A model generated the notes under the pieces. It searched no databases, was not told the origin of the DNA, and was given only the letters and a program-made list of their open reading frames with translations. 43,646 nucleotides of DNA from JACDBD01 sp050743385 (GTDB lineage: Bacteria; Actinomycetota; Acidimicrobiia; IMCC26256; JACDBD01): assembly GCA_050743385.1 (NCBI GenBank), contig JBOGFJ010000079.1, positions 1-43,646 of the forward strand, written 5' to 3'. This document shows, piece after piece, positions 16,828 to 27,555 of the stretch (positions are counted from its first letter, which is position 1; the number at the start of each line of letters is the position of its first letter). Position numbers and translations under genes: made by a program.

Positions 16828-17508
16828 GGTGGGGGGAGAAGTGCCGCCCGCCGCCGCGAGGAGCGAGCGCAGCAGGACGGTGCCGTCGGTGGAGCCGATG
16901 AGGGCGTCGGAGGCGCGCTCGGGGTGGGGCATGAGCCCGACGACGTTGCGTCCCTCGTTGCACACGCCGGCGATCGAGTCGAGTGACCCGTTGGGATTGC
17001 TCACGTAACGCGCCACCACCCGCTCGTCGGCGCGGAGACGCTCGAGCGTGGCGGTGTCGCACACGTAGTTGCCCTCGAAGTGGTTGATCGGCAGGCGCAG
17101 CACGGCCCCCCGCTCCGCTTGGTTGGTGAGCACCGTGGTGGTCGTCTCCACGCGGCACTCGACCGTCTCGCACAGGAACTTCAGGCCTGCGTTCTTCTGC
17201 AGCGCACCCGGCAGGAGCCCGGCCTCGGTGAGCACCTGGAAGCCGTTGCAGATCCCGACCACCGGCCCGCCTGCGACCGCGAACGCCGCCAGCGCCTCCA
17301 TCACCGGCGAGAAGCGCGCGATCGCGCCGGTGCGGAGGTAGTCGCCGTGGGCGAACCCGCCCGGCACCACGACGGCGTCGACGCCGTGGAGATCGCGCTC
17401 GCCGTGCCACAACAGCTCCGCCGACCCGCCGACGTGCTCGACGGCCCAGGCGACGTCGTGCTCGCAATTCGTCCCGGGAAACAGGACGATCCCGACGCGG
17501 GCGCTCAT
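16801..17508 (-). CDS. purQ: phosphoribosylformylglycinamidine synthase subunit PurQ (glutaminase)
   Basis: Class I glutamine amidotransferase subunit that supplies ammonia to PurL. 235 residues from ATG at 17508 (MSARVGIVLFPGTNCEHD); in-frame sequence extends further upstream, but this start gives the standard N-terminus and a 4-bp ATGA overlap with purS. Key motifs are VPGGFAHGDYLRTGAIARF, the nucleophile elbow GICNGFQVL (Cys) and GLMPHPERASD (catalytic His and Glu). The C-terminus overlaps the shared terminator hairpin. It is the last gene of the purADBCSQ operon; purL, usually next, lies 14 kb away. Confidence 0.97.
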   Translation of the reverse strand: MSARVGIVLFPGTNCEHDVAWAVEHVGGSAELLWHGERDLHGVDAVVVPGGFAHGDYLRTGAIARFSPVMEALAAFAVAGGPVVGICNGFQVLTEAGLLPGALQKNAGLKFLCETVECRVETTTTVLTNQAERGAVLRLPINHFEGNYVCDTATLERLRADERVVARYVSNPNGSLDSIAGVCNEGRNVVGLMPHPERASDALIGSTDGTVLLRSLLAAAGGTSPPTALGQKVGV

Positions 17509-17768
17509 GTGCGGCTCAGCTCCGAGAGCTCGATCTCGTAGCCCTCGATCACGGGATTGGCGAGGAGCCGGCGACACATCTCGTCGACCTGCGCTCGGGC
17601 GACGGCCTCGTCGGACGCTTCGACGACCAGACGGATGCTCTTGCCGACGCGCACCTCGGAGACGTTGTCGTAGCCCAGGGCCGGCAGCGCCCGCTCGACC
17701 GTTGCACCCTGCGGATCGAGGATGCCGGGGAGATGTGTGATGTCGACGCGCGCCTCGAACCGGCTCAC
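17505..17768 (-). CDS. purS: phosphoribosylformylglycinamidine synthase subunit PurS
   Basis: 87 residues, the usual size of the small PurS subunit that bridges PurL and PurQ. Typical features are the N-terminal beta strand FEARVDITHLPGILDPQGATVERAL split by the conserved PGILDPQG turn, then VSEVRVGKSIRLVVEA and a C-terminal NPVIEGYEIEL. The start is GTG (17766-17768), 18 bp after purC stops; its TGA overlaps the purQ ATG. Co-translation with purQ suits their 1:1:1-type complex. Confidence 0.96.
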   Translation of the reverse strand: MSRFEARVDITHLPGILDPQGATVERALPALGYDNVSEVRVGKSIRLVVEASDEAVARAQVDEMCRRLLANPVIEGYEIELSELSRT

Positions 17769-17786
17769 TTCAACCAGCGTACCGAC

Positions 17787-18674
17787 TCAGTCCTCGACCC
17801 CGTGCCACTCGTCGAAGCTCTCGCCAGTCAGCAGCTCGTAGGCCTCGACGTAGCGAGCGCGGGTGCCGTCGATCACCGCGTCAGGGAGGCGCGGCGCCGG
17901 CGCCACCTGGTTCCACCCCGTCGACAGGTAGTGGTCGCGCACGAACTGCTTGTCGAACGACGGCGGCGACGTGCCGACCTCGTACTCCTCCACCGGCCAG
18001 TAGCGCGACGAGTCAGGCGTCAGCACCTCGTCGATCAGCAGCAGCCTGCCGTCGAACGTGCCGAACTCCAGCTTGGTGTCGGCGAGGATGACGCCGCGCG
18101 ACTCGGCGTGAGCGGCACCGAACCGGTACACGTCGAGGGTCGCCGCGCGAACCTGCTCGAACGTGTCGGCGCCGACGAGCTCGACGGCTTCGGCATCGGT
18201 GAGAGGAAGATCGTGCCCGGTCTCGGCCTTGGTGGTGGAGGTGAAGATCGGCTCGGGGAGACGCTCGGCCTGTCGCAACCCGGGTGGAAGGCGCCGGTCG
18301 TTCACGATGCCGCGCTCGTCGTACTCCGACCAGGCCGATCCGAACAGGTAGCCGCGCGCGATGCACTCGAGCCGGATCGGCTGCGTGGCGCGCACGAGCA
18401 TCGCCCGCCCGGCGACCTCGGGGCCGGCGGTCTCGGGGAAGTCGGTGGGGTCCGACGAGATCAGATGGTTGGGGAAGACCGATTGCGTGCGCTCGAACCA
18501 GAACGTCGCCAACGCCGTGAGAACCCGGCCCTTGTCGGGGATCTCGTCGTCGAGCACCACATCGAAGACGGAGATGCGGTCGGACGCGACAATCAGCATG
18601 CGGTCGTGGTCGACGTCGTAGAGGTCGCGCACCTTGCCCGTGTAGTGGTGCGGCAGGGCAATCGAACGGGTCAC
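17787..18674 (-). CDS. purC: phosphoribosylaminoimidazole-succinocarboxamide synthase
   Basis: SAICAR synthetase, which joins aspartate to CAIR using ATP. 295 residues from GTG at 18674 (MTRSIALPHHYTGKVRDLYD), giving a GTGA overlap with the purB stop. Diagnostic are GKVRDLYD and SDRISVFDVV at the N-terminus, RLECIARGYLFGSAWSEY, TSTTKAETGHDLPLT, GVILADTKLEFG and the C-terminal LIDEVLTPDSSRYWP and SFDKQFVRD. This is the longer (about 300-residue) SAICAR synthetase type found in actinobacteria and fungi. It is the fourth gene of the pur operon. Confidence 0.97.
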   Translation of the reverse strand: MTRSIALPHHYTGKVRDLYDVDHDRMLIVASDRISVFDVVLDDEIPDKGRVLTALATFWFERTQSVFPNHLISSDPTDFPETAGPEVAGRAMLVRATQPIRLECIARGYLFGSAWSEYDERGIVNDRRLPPGLRQAERLPEPIFTSTTKAETGHDLPLTDAEAVELVGADTFEQVRAATLDVYRFGAAHAESRGVILADTKLEFGTFDGRLLLIDEVLTPDSSRYWPVEEYEVGTSPPSFDKQFVRDHYLSTGWNQVAPAPRLPDAVIDGTRARYVEAYELLTGESFDEWHGVED

Positions 18675-19966
18675 TCGCCCACGGCCTCGAATACCCGGTC
18701 GGCGTGCTCGAGGGCGCTCCCGAGGTCGAAGCAGGCCTCGAGCCGATCGGGCGAGAGCGAAGCGGTGACCTCGTCGTCTCCGCGTAGCACGTCGAGGAAC
18801 TGACGGCGCTCTTCCCACGCGCGCGCCGCATTCCGCTGCACGATGCGGTAGGCGTCGTCACGGGAGCGACCCGCCTCTACCAGGGCGAGCATGACCGGTT
18901 GGCTGAACACCAACCCGTGCGACGACTCCAGGTTGGCACGCATGCGCTCGGTACCGACGTGCATGCCCTCGACGATGCCCTCGAAGCGCACGAGCATGTA
19001 GTACGCCAGCTGCGCCGAGTCGGCGAGCACGATCCGCTCGACCGACGAGTGCGAGATGTCGCGCTCGTGCCACAGCGCGACATCTTCGAGGCCGGCCTGG
19101 AGGTTGCCCCGCAGCACCCGGGCGAGCCCGCACAGCTGCTCCGATCGCCACGGGTTGCGCTTGTGGGGCATCGCGCTCGAGCCCTTCTGGCTGCCGGCGT
19201 GGAACGGCTCCTGCACCTCCGACACCTCCGTGGTGGCCAGCAGACGCACCTCCAGCGCGAACGACTCGATCGTCGCTCCCAAGGAGGCGCAGGCATAGAG
19301 GAACTCGGCGTGCCGGTCGCGAGCGAGCACCTGGGTGGCGGGCGCAGGCTCGAGGCCGAGGCGCTCGCACACGAACGCCTCGACGGCGGGGTCGAGATTC
19401 GAGAACGTGCCAACCGCGCCGGAGAGCTTGCCGACCGCTACTGCGGACCGCGCCCGCCGCAGCCGCTCGCGATCGCGCCGCAACTGGAGCGCCCAGAGCG
19501 CGAGCTTGGAGCCGAACGTGGTCGGCTCGGCGTGGATGCCGTGCGTGCGCCCCACCATGGGTGTCGAACGGAACTCGCGCGCCCGGGCGGTGATGACGCT
19601 CTCGAGGTTGGCGCCGGCATCGAGGAGAATGTCGCACGCCCGCACCAGCGTGACCGAGAGCGCGGTGTCGACGACGTCACTGGACGTCAGACCGTGGTGC
19701 ACCCACGCCCCCGCCGGCCGGCCCACGCGCTCCTGCACCACGTCGACGAAAGCGGCGACGTCGTGGTCGGTGACCCGCTCGCGCTCGTCGACCGCGGCGG
19801 CGTCGACGCTCGCCCGCTCCCGGATGGCGGCGGCGTCTGCGGCCGGGACCACGCCGAGCTTCGCCCAGGCGTCGACCGCCAGGAGCTCGACCTCCAGCCA
19901 AGTGGCCAGACGCGCCTCGTCGGTGAACAGCTCGGCCATCTCGGGCAGGGCGTAGCGAGGGATCAA
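18671..19966 (-). CDS. purB: adenylosuccinate lyase
   Basis: Cleaves SAICAR to AICAR and adenylosuccinate to AMP, so it works both in the common branch and after PurA. 431 residues if the TTG at 19966 is used; this start has AAGGAG four bases upstream and overlaps the purD stop (TTGA), and gives the normal N-terminus IPRYALPEMAELFTD. The fumarase/aspartase-superfamily signature GSSAMPHKRNP with the flexible catalytic-Ser loop is present, as are VGRTHGIHAEPTTFG and HHGLTSSDVVDTALS. Longer in-frame sequence upstream falls within purD and is not needed. Confidence 0.96.
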   Translation of the reverse strand: MIPRYALPEMAELFTDEARLATWLEVELLAVDAWAKLGVVPAADAAAIRERASVDAAAVDERERVTDHDVAAFVDVVQERVGRPAGAWVHHGLTSSDVVDTALSVTLVRACDILLDAGANLESVITARAREFRSTPMVGRTHGIHAEPTTFGSKLALWALQLRRDRERLRRARSAVAVGKLSGAVGTFSNLDPAVEAFVCERLGLEPAPATQVLARDRHAEFLYACASLGATIESFALEVRLLATTEVSEVQEPFHAGSQKGSSAMPHKRNPWRSEQLCGLARVLRGNLQAGLEDVALWHERDISHSSVERIVLADSAQLAYYMLVRFEGIVEGMHVGTERMRANLESSHGLVFSQPVMLALVEAGRSRDDAYRIVQRNAARAWEERRQFLDVLRGDDEVTASLSPDRLEACFDLGSALEHADRVFEAVGE

Positions 19967-21261
19967 GGCGCTCCTTCTGAGACCGATTGTACGGCGGCAG
20001 CCGCGGCGATGTCGCGGCGATACTGCATGCCGGGCCACGAGATGCGGTCGCTGGCTTCGTACGCGCGCCGGCGCGCGTCGGCGAGCGTTGGCGCGAGCGC
20101 GGTGACCGCGAGCACGCGCCCACCCGCGGTCACCAGCCGGCTGTCACGTTCGGCGGTTCCGGCGTGGAACACGTTGATGCCGGGGAGGTCTTCGGCCGCG
20201 TCGACGCCCTCGATCTCGTCACCTTCCCTCTTCGTCACCGGATAGCCCTCGGTGGCGAGCACCACGGTGACGCAGGCGTCGTGGCCGAAGGCGACGTCGA
20301 GATCGGAGCGACCGGTTGCGGCGTCGTGGCAGAGCCGGGCGAAGTCGCCCGCGAACCGGGGCAGCACCACCTGGGCTTCGGGGTCGCCGAAGCGCACGTT
20401 GTACTCGAGCATCTTCGGGCCGGCGGGCGTCAGCATCAGGCCGGCGTAGAGCACACCCTTGTAGGCGACGCCGCGACGCGCGAGCTCGTGGAGCGTCGGC
20501 CGCACCGACCGCTCCATGACCTCGTCGAGGAGGCCGGAGCCGGCGGCGGGAACGGGCGAGTACGCGCCCATCCCCCCGGTGTTGGGCCCGGTGTCGCCGT
20601 CGCCAATTCGCTTGAAGTCCTGCGCCGGCGCCAGCGGCCAGCCGTCATCAGTGCCGTTGCACACCACGAGCAGCGACAGCTCGGGCCCGGTGAGGCCCTC
20701 CTCGATCACAACGGTGCGGCCGGCCGCGCCGAAGGCCTCACCGGAGAGGTAGCGGCGCACGGCGTCACGGGCGTCGGCGATCGACTCGGTCACGAGCACG
20801 CCCTTCCCCGCGGCGAGCCCATCGGTCTTCACGACGTAGAGGCCCGGCAGCTGCTCGAGGAACGCGAGCGCCTTGTCCTCCTCCCCCGCGCCGAACGATG
20901 CGTACCGCGCGGTCGGCACGCCGGCGTCGGAGAGCACCTCCTTCATCCATGCCTTGGAGCCCTCGAGGCGGGCCCCGTCGGCGGTGGGACCGAACGCGGC
21001 GAGGCCACGGGCCTCGACCGCGTCGACGACGCCGCGTACGAGCGGCTCCTCCGCGCTCACCACGACGACGTCGACGTCGAGGTCGTCGGCGAGCTGCGCC
21101 ACGGCCCCCGGGTCGTTGGCGTCGACCGAGTGGCAGTCGGCGACCGCGGCGATGCCGGGGTTGCCCGGCGCGCACCAGACCGACTCGACCGACGGGGACG
21201 ACGCGATCCGCCACGTGAGCGCGTGGGCGCGCCCGTCGGACCCGAGAACCAGGACGTTCAC
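19963..21261 (-). CDS. purD: phosphoribosylamine-glycine ligase (GAR synthetase)
   Basis: Joins glycine to phosphoribosylamine using ATP. 432 residues from GTG at 21261 (MNVLVLGSDGRAHALTW), overlapping the purA stop as GTGA. The N-domain has the GSDGRAHAL phosphate loop (GxGGREHAL in most relatives; here Ala replaces Glu). The ATP-grasp core shows VVKTDGLAAGKGVLV and the metal site LEYNVRFGDPEAQVVLPR. The C-domain contains VTVVLATEGYP. Most members have Arg-Glu in the first loop, so the Gly-Arg-Ala variant is mildly unusual but sits outside the catalytic core. Confidence 0.96.
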   Translation of the reverse strand: MNVLVLGSDGRAHALTWRIASSPSVESVWCAPGNPGIAAVADCHSVDANDPGAVAQLADDLDVDVVVVSAEEPLVRGVVDAVEARGLAAFGPTADGARLEGSKAWMKEVLSDAGVPTARYASFGAGEEDKALAFLEQLPGLYVVKTDGLAAGKGVLVTESIADARDAVRRYLSGEAFGAAGRTVVIEEGLTGPELSLLVVCNGTDDGWPLAPAQDFKRIGDGDTGPNTGGMGAYSPVPAAGSGLLDEVMERSVRPTLHELARRGVAYKGVLYAGLMLTPAGPKMLEYNVRFGDPEAQVVLPRFAGDFARLCHDAATGRSDLDVAFGHDACVTVVLATEGYPVTKREGDEIEGVDAAEDLPGINVFHAGTAERDSRLVTAGGRVLAVTALAPTLADARRRAYEASDRISWPGMQYRRDIAAAAAVQSVSEGAP

Positions 21262-22550
21262 GCGGCGCGGGGAAGCACGACCGTCTGCTCGCGGGACGGG
21301 CCCACGGACACGAACGTCACGGGGACGCCGGCCAGCTCCTCGACGAATCGCACGTAGTCGCGCGCGGCCGACGGCAGGTCGTCGATGCGGGCGGCGCCGT
21401 CGATCTCGCTTCCCCACCCCGGCACGGTCTCGTACACCGGCCGCACCTTGTGCAACACCGACTGGTGGTAGGGCACGTGCTCGTAACGGGTGCCGTCGTC
21501 ACCCTCGTAGGCGACGCACACCTTGATCTCGGGGTACGGCGCCAGCACGTCGAGCTTGGTGATCGCGATCTCGGTGCAGGTGTTGAGGCGCACGGCCTGG
21601 CGCAGCATCACGGCGTCGAGCCAGCCCGGGCGGCGGCGACGGCCGGTGTTGGTGCCGAACTCGCCGCCCCGCTCGACGAGAAGATCGCCGTCAGCGTCAC
21701 CCTCGGCCAGCTCGGTGGGGAACGGGCCCGAGCCCACGCGGGTCACGTACGCCTTGGTGACACCGACGATGCGGTCAATAGCACGCGGGCCGACTCCCGC
21801 GCCCGTGCACACGCCGCCGCTGACGGGGTTGCTCGACGTGACGAACGGATACGTACCGTGGTCGAGGTCGAGGTACGTCGCCTGCGCGCCCTCGAACAGC
21901 ACCCGCTGTCCGGCCTCGAGCGCCTCGTGGAGCATGTGCACGGTGTCGGCGATCAGCGGCTCGAGACGCGGTGTCATCGCAAGGTAGCGGGCGCAGATCT
22001 CCTCGGCGTCGAGTGGGAGCCGGTTGTAGACCTTGGCGAGCACTCCGTTCTTCTCCCGCAATACGAGATCGAGCTTCTGTCGGAAGATCTTGGGATCGAG
22101 CAGGTCTTGCACCCGAAGGCCGACGCGTAGCGCCTTGTCCGCGTACGCGGGCCCGATTCCGCGCTTGGTGGTCCCGAGCTTGTTCTTGCCGAGGTATCGC
22201 TCGGTCACGCGATCGAGCTCCTCGTGGTACGGCATGATCAGGTGGGCGTTGCCCGACACTCGCAGTCGGCTGGTATCGATGCCCTTGCCCTCGAGCATGT
22301 CGAGCTCCTCGACGAGCACGGCCGGGTCGACGACGACGCCGTTGCCGATCACCGGCGTGACGTAGTCGTACAGGACACCGCTCGGCACCAGCTGGAGAGC
22401 GAACACGTCGCCGTCGACAACGATCCGATGGCCTGCGTTGTGACCACCCTGGTACCGCACGACCAGCTCGCTCTCCTTGGCGAGATAGTCGGTGAAACGG
22501 CCCTTGCCCTCGTCACCCCATTGGGTGCCGACGATCACCGTGCCGGGCAC
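21258..22550 (-). CDS. purA: adenylosuccinate synthetase
   Basis: Makes adenylosuccinate from IMP, aspartate and GTP, the first committed step to AMP. 430 residues; GTG start with GGGAG five bases upstream. Signatures are the GTP P-loop and catalytic Asp in VGTQWGDEGKGRFTDYL, the catalytic-His region YQGGHNAGHRIV, LGTTKRGIGPAYADKALR, and EGAQATYLDLDHGTYPFVTSSN. It is the first gene of the purADBCSQ operon, so the operon promoter should lie upstream, within or near the end of the neighbouring membrane-protein gene; TACGAT near 22612-22617 on the minus strand is one weak -10 candidate. Confidence 0.97.
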   Translation of the reverse strand: MPGTVIVGTQWGDEGKGRFTDYLAKESELVVRYQGGHNAGHRIVVDGDVFALQLVPSGVLYDYVTPVIGNGVVVDPAVLVEELDMLEGKGIDTSRLRVSGNAHLIMPYHEELDRVTERYLGKNKLGTTKRGIGPAYADKALRVGLRVQDLLDPKIFRQKLDLVLREKNGVLAKVYNRLPLDAEEICARYLAMTPRLEPLIADTVHMLHEALEAGQRVLFEGAQATYLDLDHGTYPFVTSSNPVSGGVCTGAGVGPRAIDRIVGVTKAYVTRVGSGPFPTELAEGDADGDLLVERGGEFGTNTGRRRRPGWLDAVMLRQAVRLNTCTEIAITKLDVLAPYPEIKVCVAYEGDDGTRYEHVPYHQSVLHKVRPVYETVPGWGSEIDGAARIDDLPSAARDYVRFVEELAGVPVTFVSVGPSREQTVVLPRAA

Positions 22551-22596
22551 GCACGCTCCCAGAGCGAGAGGAGAGGGTGAACGGTCGCGACTGCGA

Positions 22597-23775
22597 TCAC
22601 GTTGACGAGATCGTACTCGGAGCGCGGCGCTCGAGCACAGCCAGGTACACCGCCCGAACCGCCAGCGACCGGCGCATCTCTCCCACGATCTCCTCGAGGA
22701 ACTCTTCGCGGTACTTCGTATCGGTGAGCACCGAGATGGCGAAGTAGAACCCGGAGAAGACGGCGAGGAACCCCGCGACGCGCAAGAGCTCCTCGGTCAG
22801 GACCATGTGCCGGCCCCACAGGTCGAGCGTCGCCAGAACGTGCGGCTCGGACCCGACGAACGTCTCGATCGTCGGCTCGGTGACCACCACCATTCCGAAC
22901 CCGACGAGGAAGAGCCCGATCATCACGGTCACGAGGATCACCTGCAGACCCTGGCTGAACAGGACGACGAGGCCGACGTTCCCCCACTGCCGGTTCGACA
23001 ACGCCGGCGCCTCGACAACCGGTCTCGCGACCTCGCTCGCCACCTGTGCGACCGGAGTCTCCTCGACCCTGCCGACGACGACGTCCCACGACTCGAAGTC
23101 GGACAGCTCGTCGATCACCCTCGGCAGGCGGATCACGGCGAACAGGACACCGATGACGACGAACAAGCCCAGCACGATCCAGTAGAAGGGCCCGTCCAAC
23201 TCGTCGCTCACCTGCCACACCTCGGCGGTCAGGAAGAGGAAGGTGACGAAGAGGAGCAGCAACGGCAGGGCTCGAACGAACAGCCCGACGACCGCGTTCA
23301 GCTCGCGCACTGTCTCCGTCGCCCCCCAGCGGGTCATCGGTACCACGCCGTAGCTGGTGACCAGGTAGATGGCGCCGAGCAGACCGAGATTGACCGCTGC
23401 CGTGACAATCGCCGAGCGCCACTGGCCGCCGAACACCAGTGGGATCGCCGGTGGCGCGAGCACGAACACCGCGACCTCGAACACTCCGACGCTGTCGGGA
23501 CGCGCCAACAGCGGGCGGTGACGAAGGACGTTGGCGACCATCCACGCGCCCAGCAGGATCGCGAAGCCGACGGCGACGGCCACGGCATCGAGCCAGAGCG
23601 GGAAGCTGCGTTTGGGCGCGTTGGCCACCTCGACCAGGAAGATCAACGTCAAGACGGGCACGGCACGCGTCAGAACGTCGCGGGTCGCGCTGTAGTCGTC
23701 GATGAAGTGCGGCAGCCCGCGCCGCACGAACCAGTGTTCCGTGTCACGGACCAGCGCAGCATCGGTGACGCTCAC
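22597..23775 (-). CDS. integral membrane protein of unknown function
   Basis: 392 residues with GTG start. Hydrophobic segments are visible at about 35-55, 65-85, 98-118, 122-142, 163-185, 198-215, 280-310 and 338-355, so there are roughly eight membrane helices. A charged cytoplasmic or periplasmic loop of about 60 residues (DELSDFESWDVVVGRVEETP...) splits the fourth-to-last and later helices. The C-terminal tail is charged (KYREEFLEEIVGEMRRSL). I know of similar uncharacterised proteins in actinobacteria but no function. It lies between clpB and purA on the same strand; a 47-bp palindromic element is 15 bp upstream of its start. Confidence 0.85.
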   Translation of the reverse strand: MSVTDAALVRDTEHWFVRRGLPHFIDDYSATRDVLTRAVPVLTLIFLVEVANAPKRSFPLWLDAVAVAVGFAILLGAWMVANVLRHRPLLARPDSVGVFEVAVFVLAPPAIPLVFGGQWRSAIVTAAVNLGLLGAIYLVTSYGVVPMTRWGATETVRELNAVVGLFVRALPLLLLFVTFLFLTAEVWQVSDELDGPFYWIVLGLFVVIGVLFAVIRLPRVIDELSDFESWDVVVGRVEETPVAQVASEVARPVVEAPALSNRQWGNVGLVVLFSQGLQVILVTVMIGLFLVGFGMVVVTEPTIETFVGSEPHVLATLDLWGRHMVLTEELLRVAGFLAVFSGFYFAISVLTDTKYREEFLEEIVGEMRRSLAVRAVYLAVLERRAPSTISST

Positions 23776-23790
23776 GACCCCATTGTCGGT

Positions 23791-23837
23791 GACTCGAGGC
23801 CTCGGGGTCCGGATTCCGGACTGCAGGGCCTCGAGTC
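23791..23837. repeat. 47-bp nested palindromic element, copy A (after clpB)
   Basis: Symmetric structure: outer arms GACTCGAGGCC (23791-23801) and GGCCTCGAGTC (23827-23837), 5-bp spacers, and an inner palindrome GTCCGGATTCCGGAC (23807-23821). It begins 7 bp after the clpB stop. Read in the clpB direction it matches the element at 35585-35631 at 40 of 47 positions, including the central base. It may be a terminator or a dispersed palindromic repeat. Confidence 0.85.
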
Positions 23838-23844
23838 TGGGGCT

Positions 23845-26421
<2,577 letters not shown>

Positions 26422-26444
26422 GGGCTCTCCTCAGGTCGGTGTTG

Positions 26445-26469
26445 AAGTTGACAACACTGGTATCAACTT
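26445..26469 (-). promoter_or_regulatory. HAIR-like HspR operator upstream of clpB
   Basis: AAGTTGA (26445-26451) and TCAACTT (26463-26469) are perfect inverted arms around 11 bp. The core TTGA-N11-TCAA has the spacing of the HAIR consensus (CTTGAGT-N7-ACTCAAG), though the flanking bases differ. On the minus strand TTGATA (26461-26466), the same hexamer as the dnaK -35, overlaps one arm. No clear -10 box was found 17-18 bp further on. Confidence 0.6.
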
Positions 26470-26489
26470 TCCCATTCCCGCGGGCGGCC

Positions 26490-27482
26490 TCATCTCCCTT
26501 CCTCGTCCTCGTGCCAGAGGACCTCGTACACGGTCTGGTCGCCCTCGATGCCCTTGAGGCTCACCTGACGGGGCGCGCCGAAGCGGAAGTCGCCGGTATG
26601 GGCGATCTCCTTGGTGATGCCCGACGCCAGGATCTGGCCGCCGTCGGCCAGGTTGGCGATCCGGGCCGCCACGATGATGTGGCGGCCGAAAAGGTCGCCG
26701 GTGGCGTCGGCGATCGCCTCCCCGGTGTGGATGCCGATCCGGACCCTGATCTCCTCGTCGGGATGCTCGCCGGCGTGAGCGGCGAGCCGGCGCTGGACCT
26801 CGCTCGTGCAACGCACCGCCGCCCGGGCGCTCGGGAAGGTGAGCATGAACCCGTCACCCTGCGACTTGACCTCCTTCCCCCGATAGTCGCGGACCAGACC
26901 GCGCACGATGTCGTTGTGGAGGCCCAGCAGCCTGAACCAGGCGGTGTCGCCGAGCTTCATCGCCGCCTCGGTCGATCCTTCGATATCGGAGAAGACGATC
27001 GTGACCGTGCCCCCCTCGGCCTGGAGCCGGGACGCGTCGAAGGTCTCCTGCTCGGCCGCCGACGCCACCACGTCGATCGACGTCTGGCGGGCAGCGGAGC
27101 TTCCCCCGGCGCGGGCGCGCACGACCGCGGTGTCGCCCGACGCCACCACCGTCCCGCGGGACGGGCCGGCTCCGGGTGCGGCGGCGATCGCCGGCTCCTG
27201 GACCATCCGCAACTCGGTGCTCCCGAGCCGGGCGACGTCGGCCTCGGTCATCTTCGTCGGCCGCTCCAACGGCTGCCCGTTCAGGGTGGTGCCGTTGGTG
27301 CTGCCGAGATCCTCGATCGTCAGCGCGTCGCCATCCAGTCGTACCGCGGCGTGCCGTCTGGAGACCTCGGGATCCATGAGGAGGAGGCCGTCGCAGTCGC
27401 GTCCCAGCTCGAGCGCGTGCTGGATCGCGAGCACGAGCGGCTTGCGGCCCGGTTGGCGCACTTCCAGCAGTGCATAACCCAT
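26490..27482 (-). CDS. FHA domain-class III nucleotidyl cyclase fusion
   Basis: 330 residues from ATG at 27482 (MGYALLEVRQPG). An N-terminal FHA domain is seen at about 20-75: LELGRD, SRRHAAVRL and the DLGSTNGTTLNG loop that reads phosphothreonine. A linker rich in Ala/Gly follows. The cyclase domain runs from about 155: metal Asp in FSDIEGST, Lys and Asp in VKSQGDGF, Arg in IVAARIA. As in the cyclase at 8790, the transition-state Asn is missing (Ile in this position), so activity is not certain. A longer upstream start is possible but would enter the divergent promoter region. The neighbouring divergent gene encodes a Ser/Thr kinase, a likely source of the phosphothreonine signal. Confidence 0.9.
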   Translation of the reverse strand: MGYALLEVRQPGRKPLVLAIQHALELGRDCDGLLLMDPEVSRRHAAVRLDGDALTIEDLGSTNGTTLNGQPLERPTKMTEADVARLGSTELRMVQEPAIAAAPGAGPSRGTVVASGDTAVVRARAGGSSAARQTSIDVVASAAEQETFDASRLQAEGGTVTIVFSDIEGSTEAAMKLGDTAWFRLLGLHNDIVRGLVRDYRGKEVKSQGDGFMLTFPSARAAVRCTSEVQRRLAAHAGEHPDEEIRVRIGIHTGEAIADATGDLFGRHIIVAARIANLADGGQILASGITKEIAHTGDFRFGAPRQVSLKGIEGDQTVYEVLWHEDEEGR

Positions 27483-27491
27483 TGCAACGGG

Positions 27492-27501
27492 AGGATACGC
27501 T
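27492..27501. promoter_or_regulatory. overlapping divergent -10-like boxes between cyclase and kinase genes
   Basis: In the 73-bp divergent gap, TATCCT on the minus strand (27492-27497) and TACGCT on the plus strand (27496-27501) both fit TANNNT and share two bases. The first is 9 bp from the cyclase ATG; the second is 54 bp from the kinase ATG. No -35 boxes were recognised, so this is tentative. Confidence 0.25.
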
Positions 27502-27555
27502 CCCCCCCGCCGGGACCTCCCGAACAGCTCGCAGGAGCGATCCGGCTCAGCCGGG

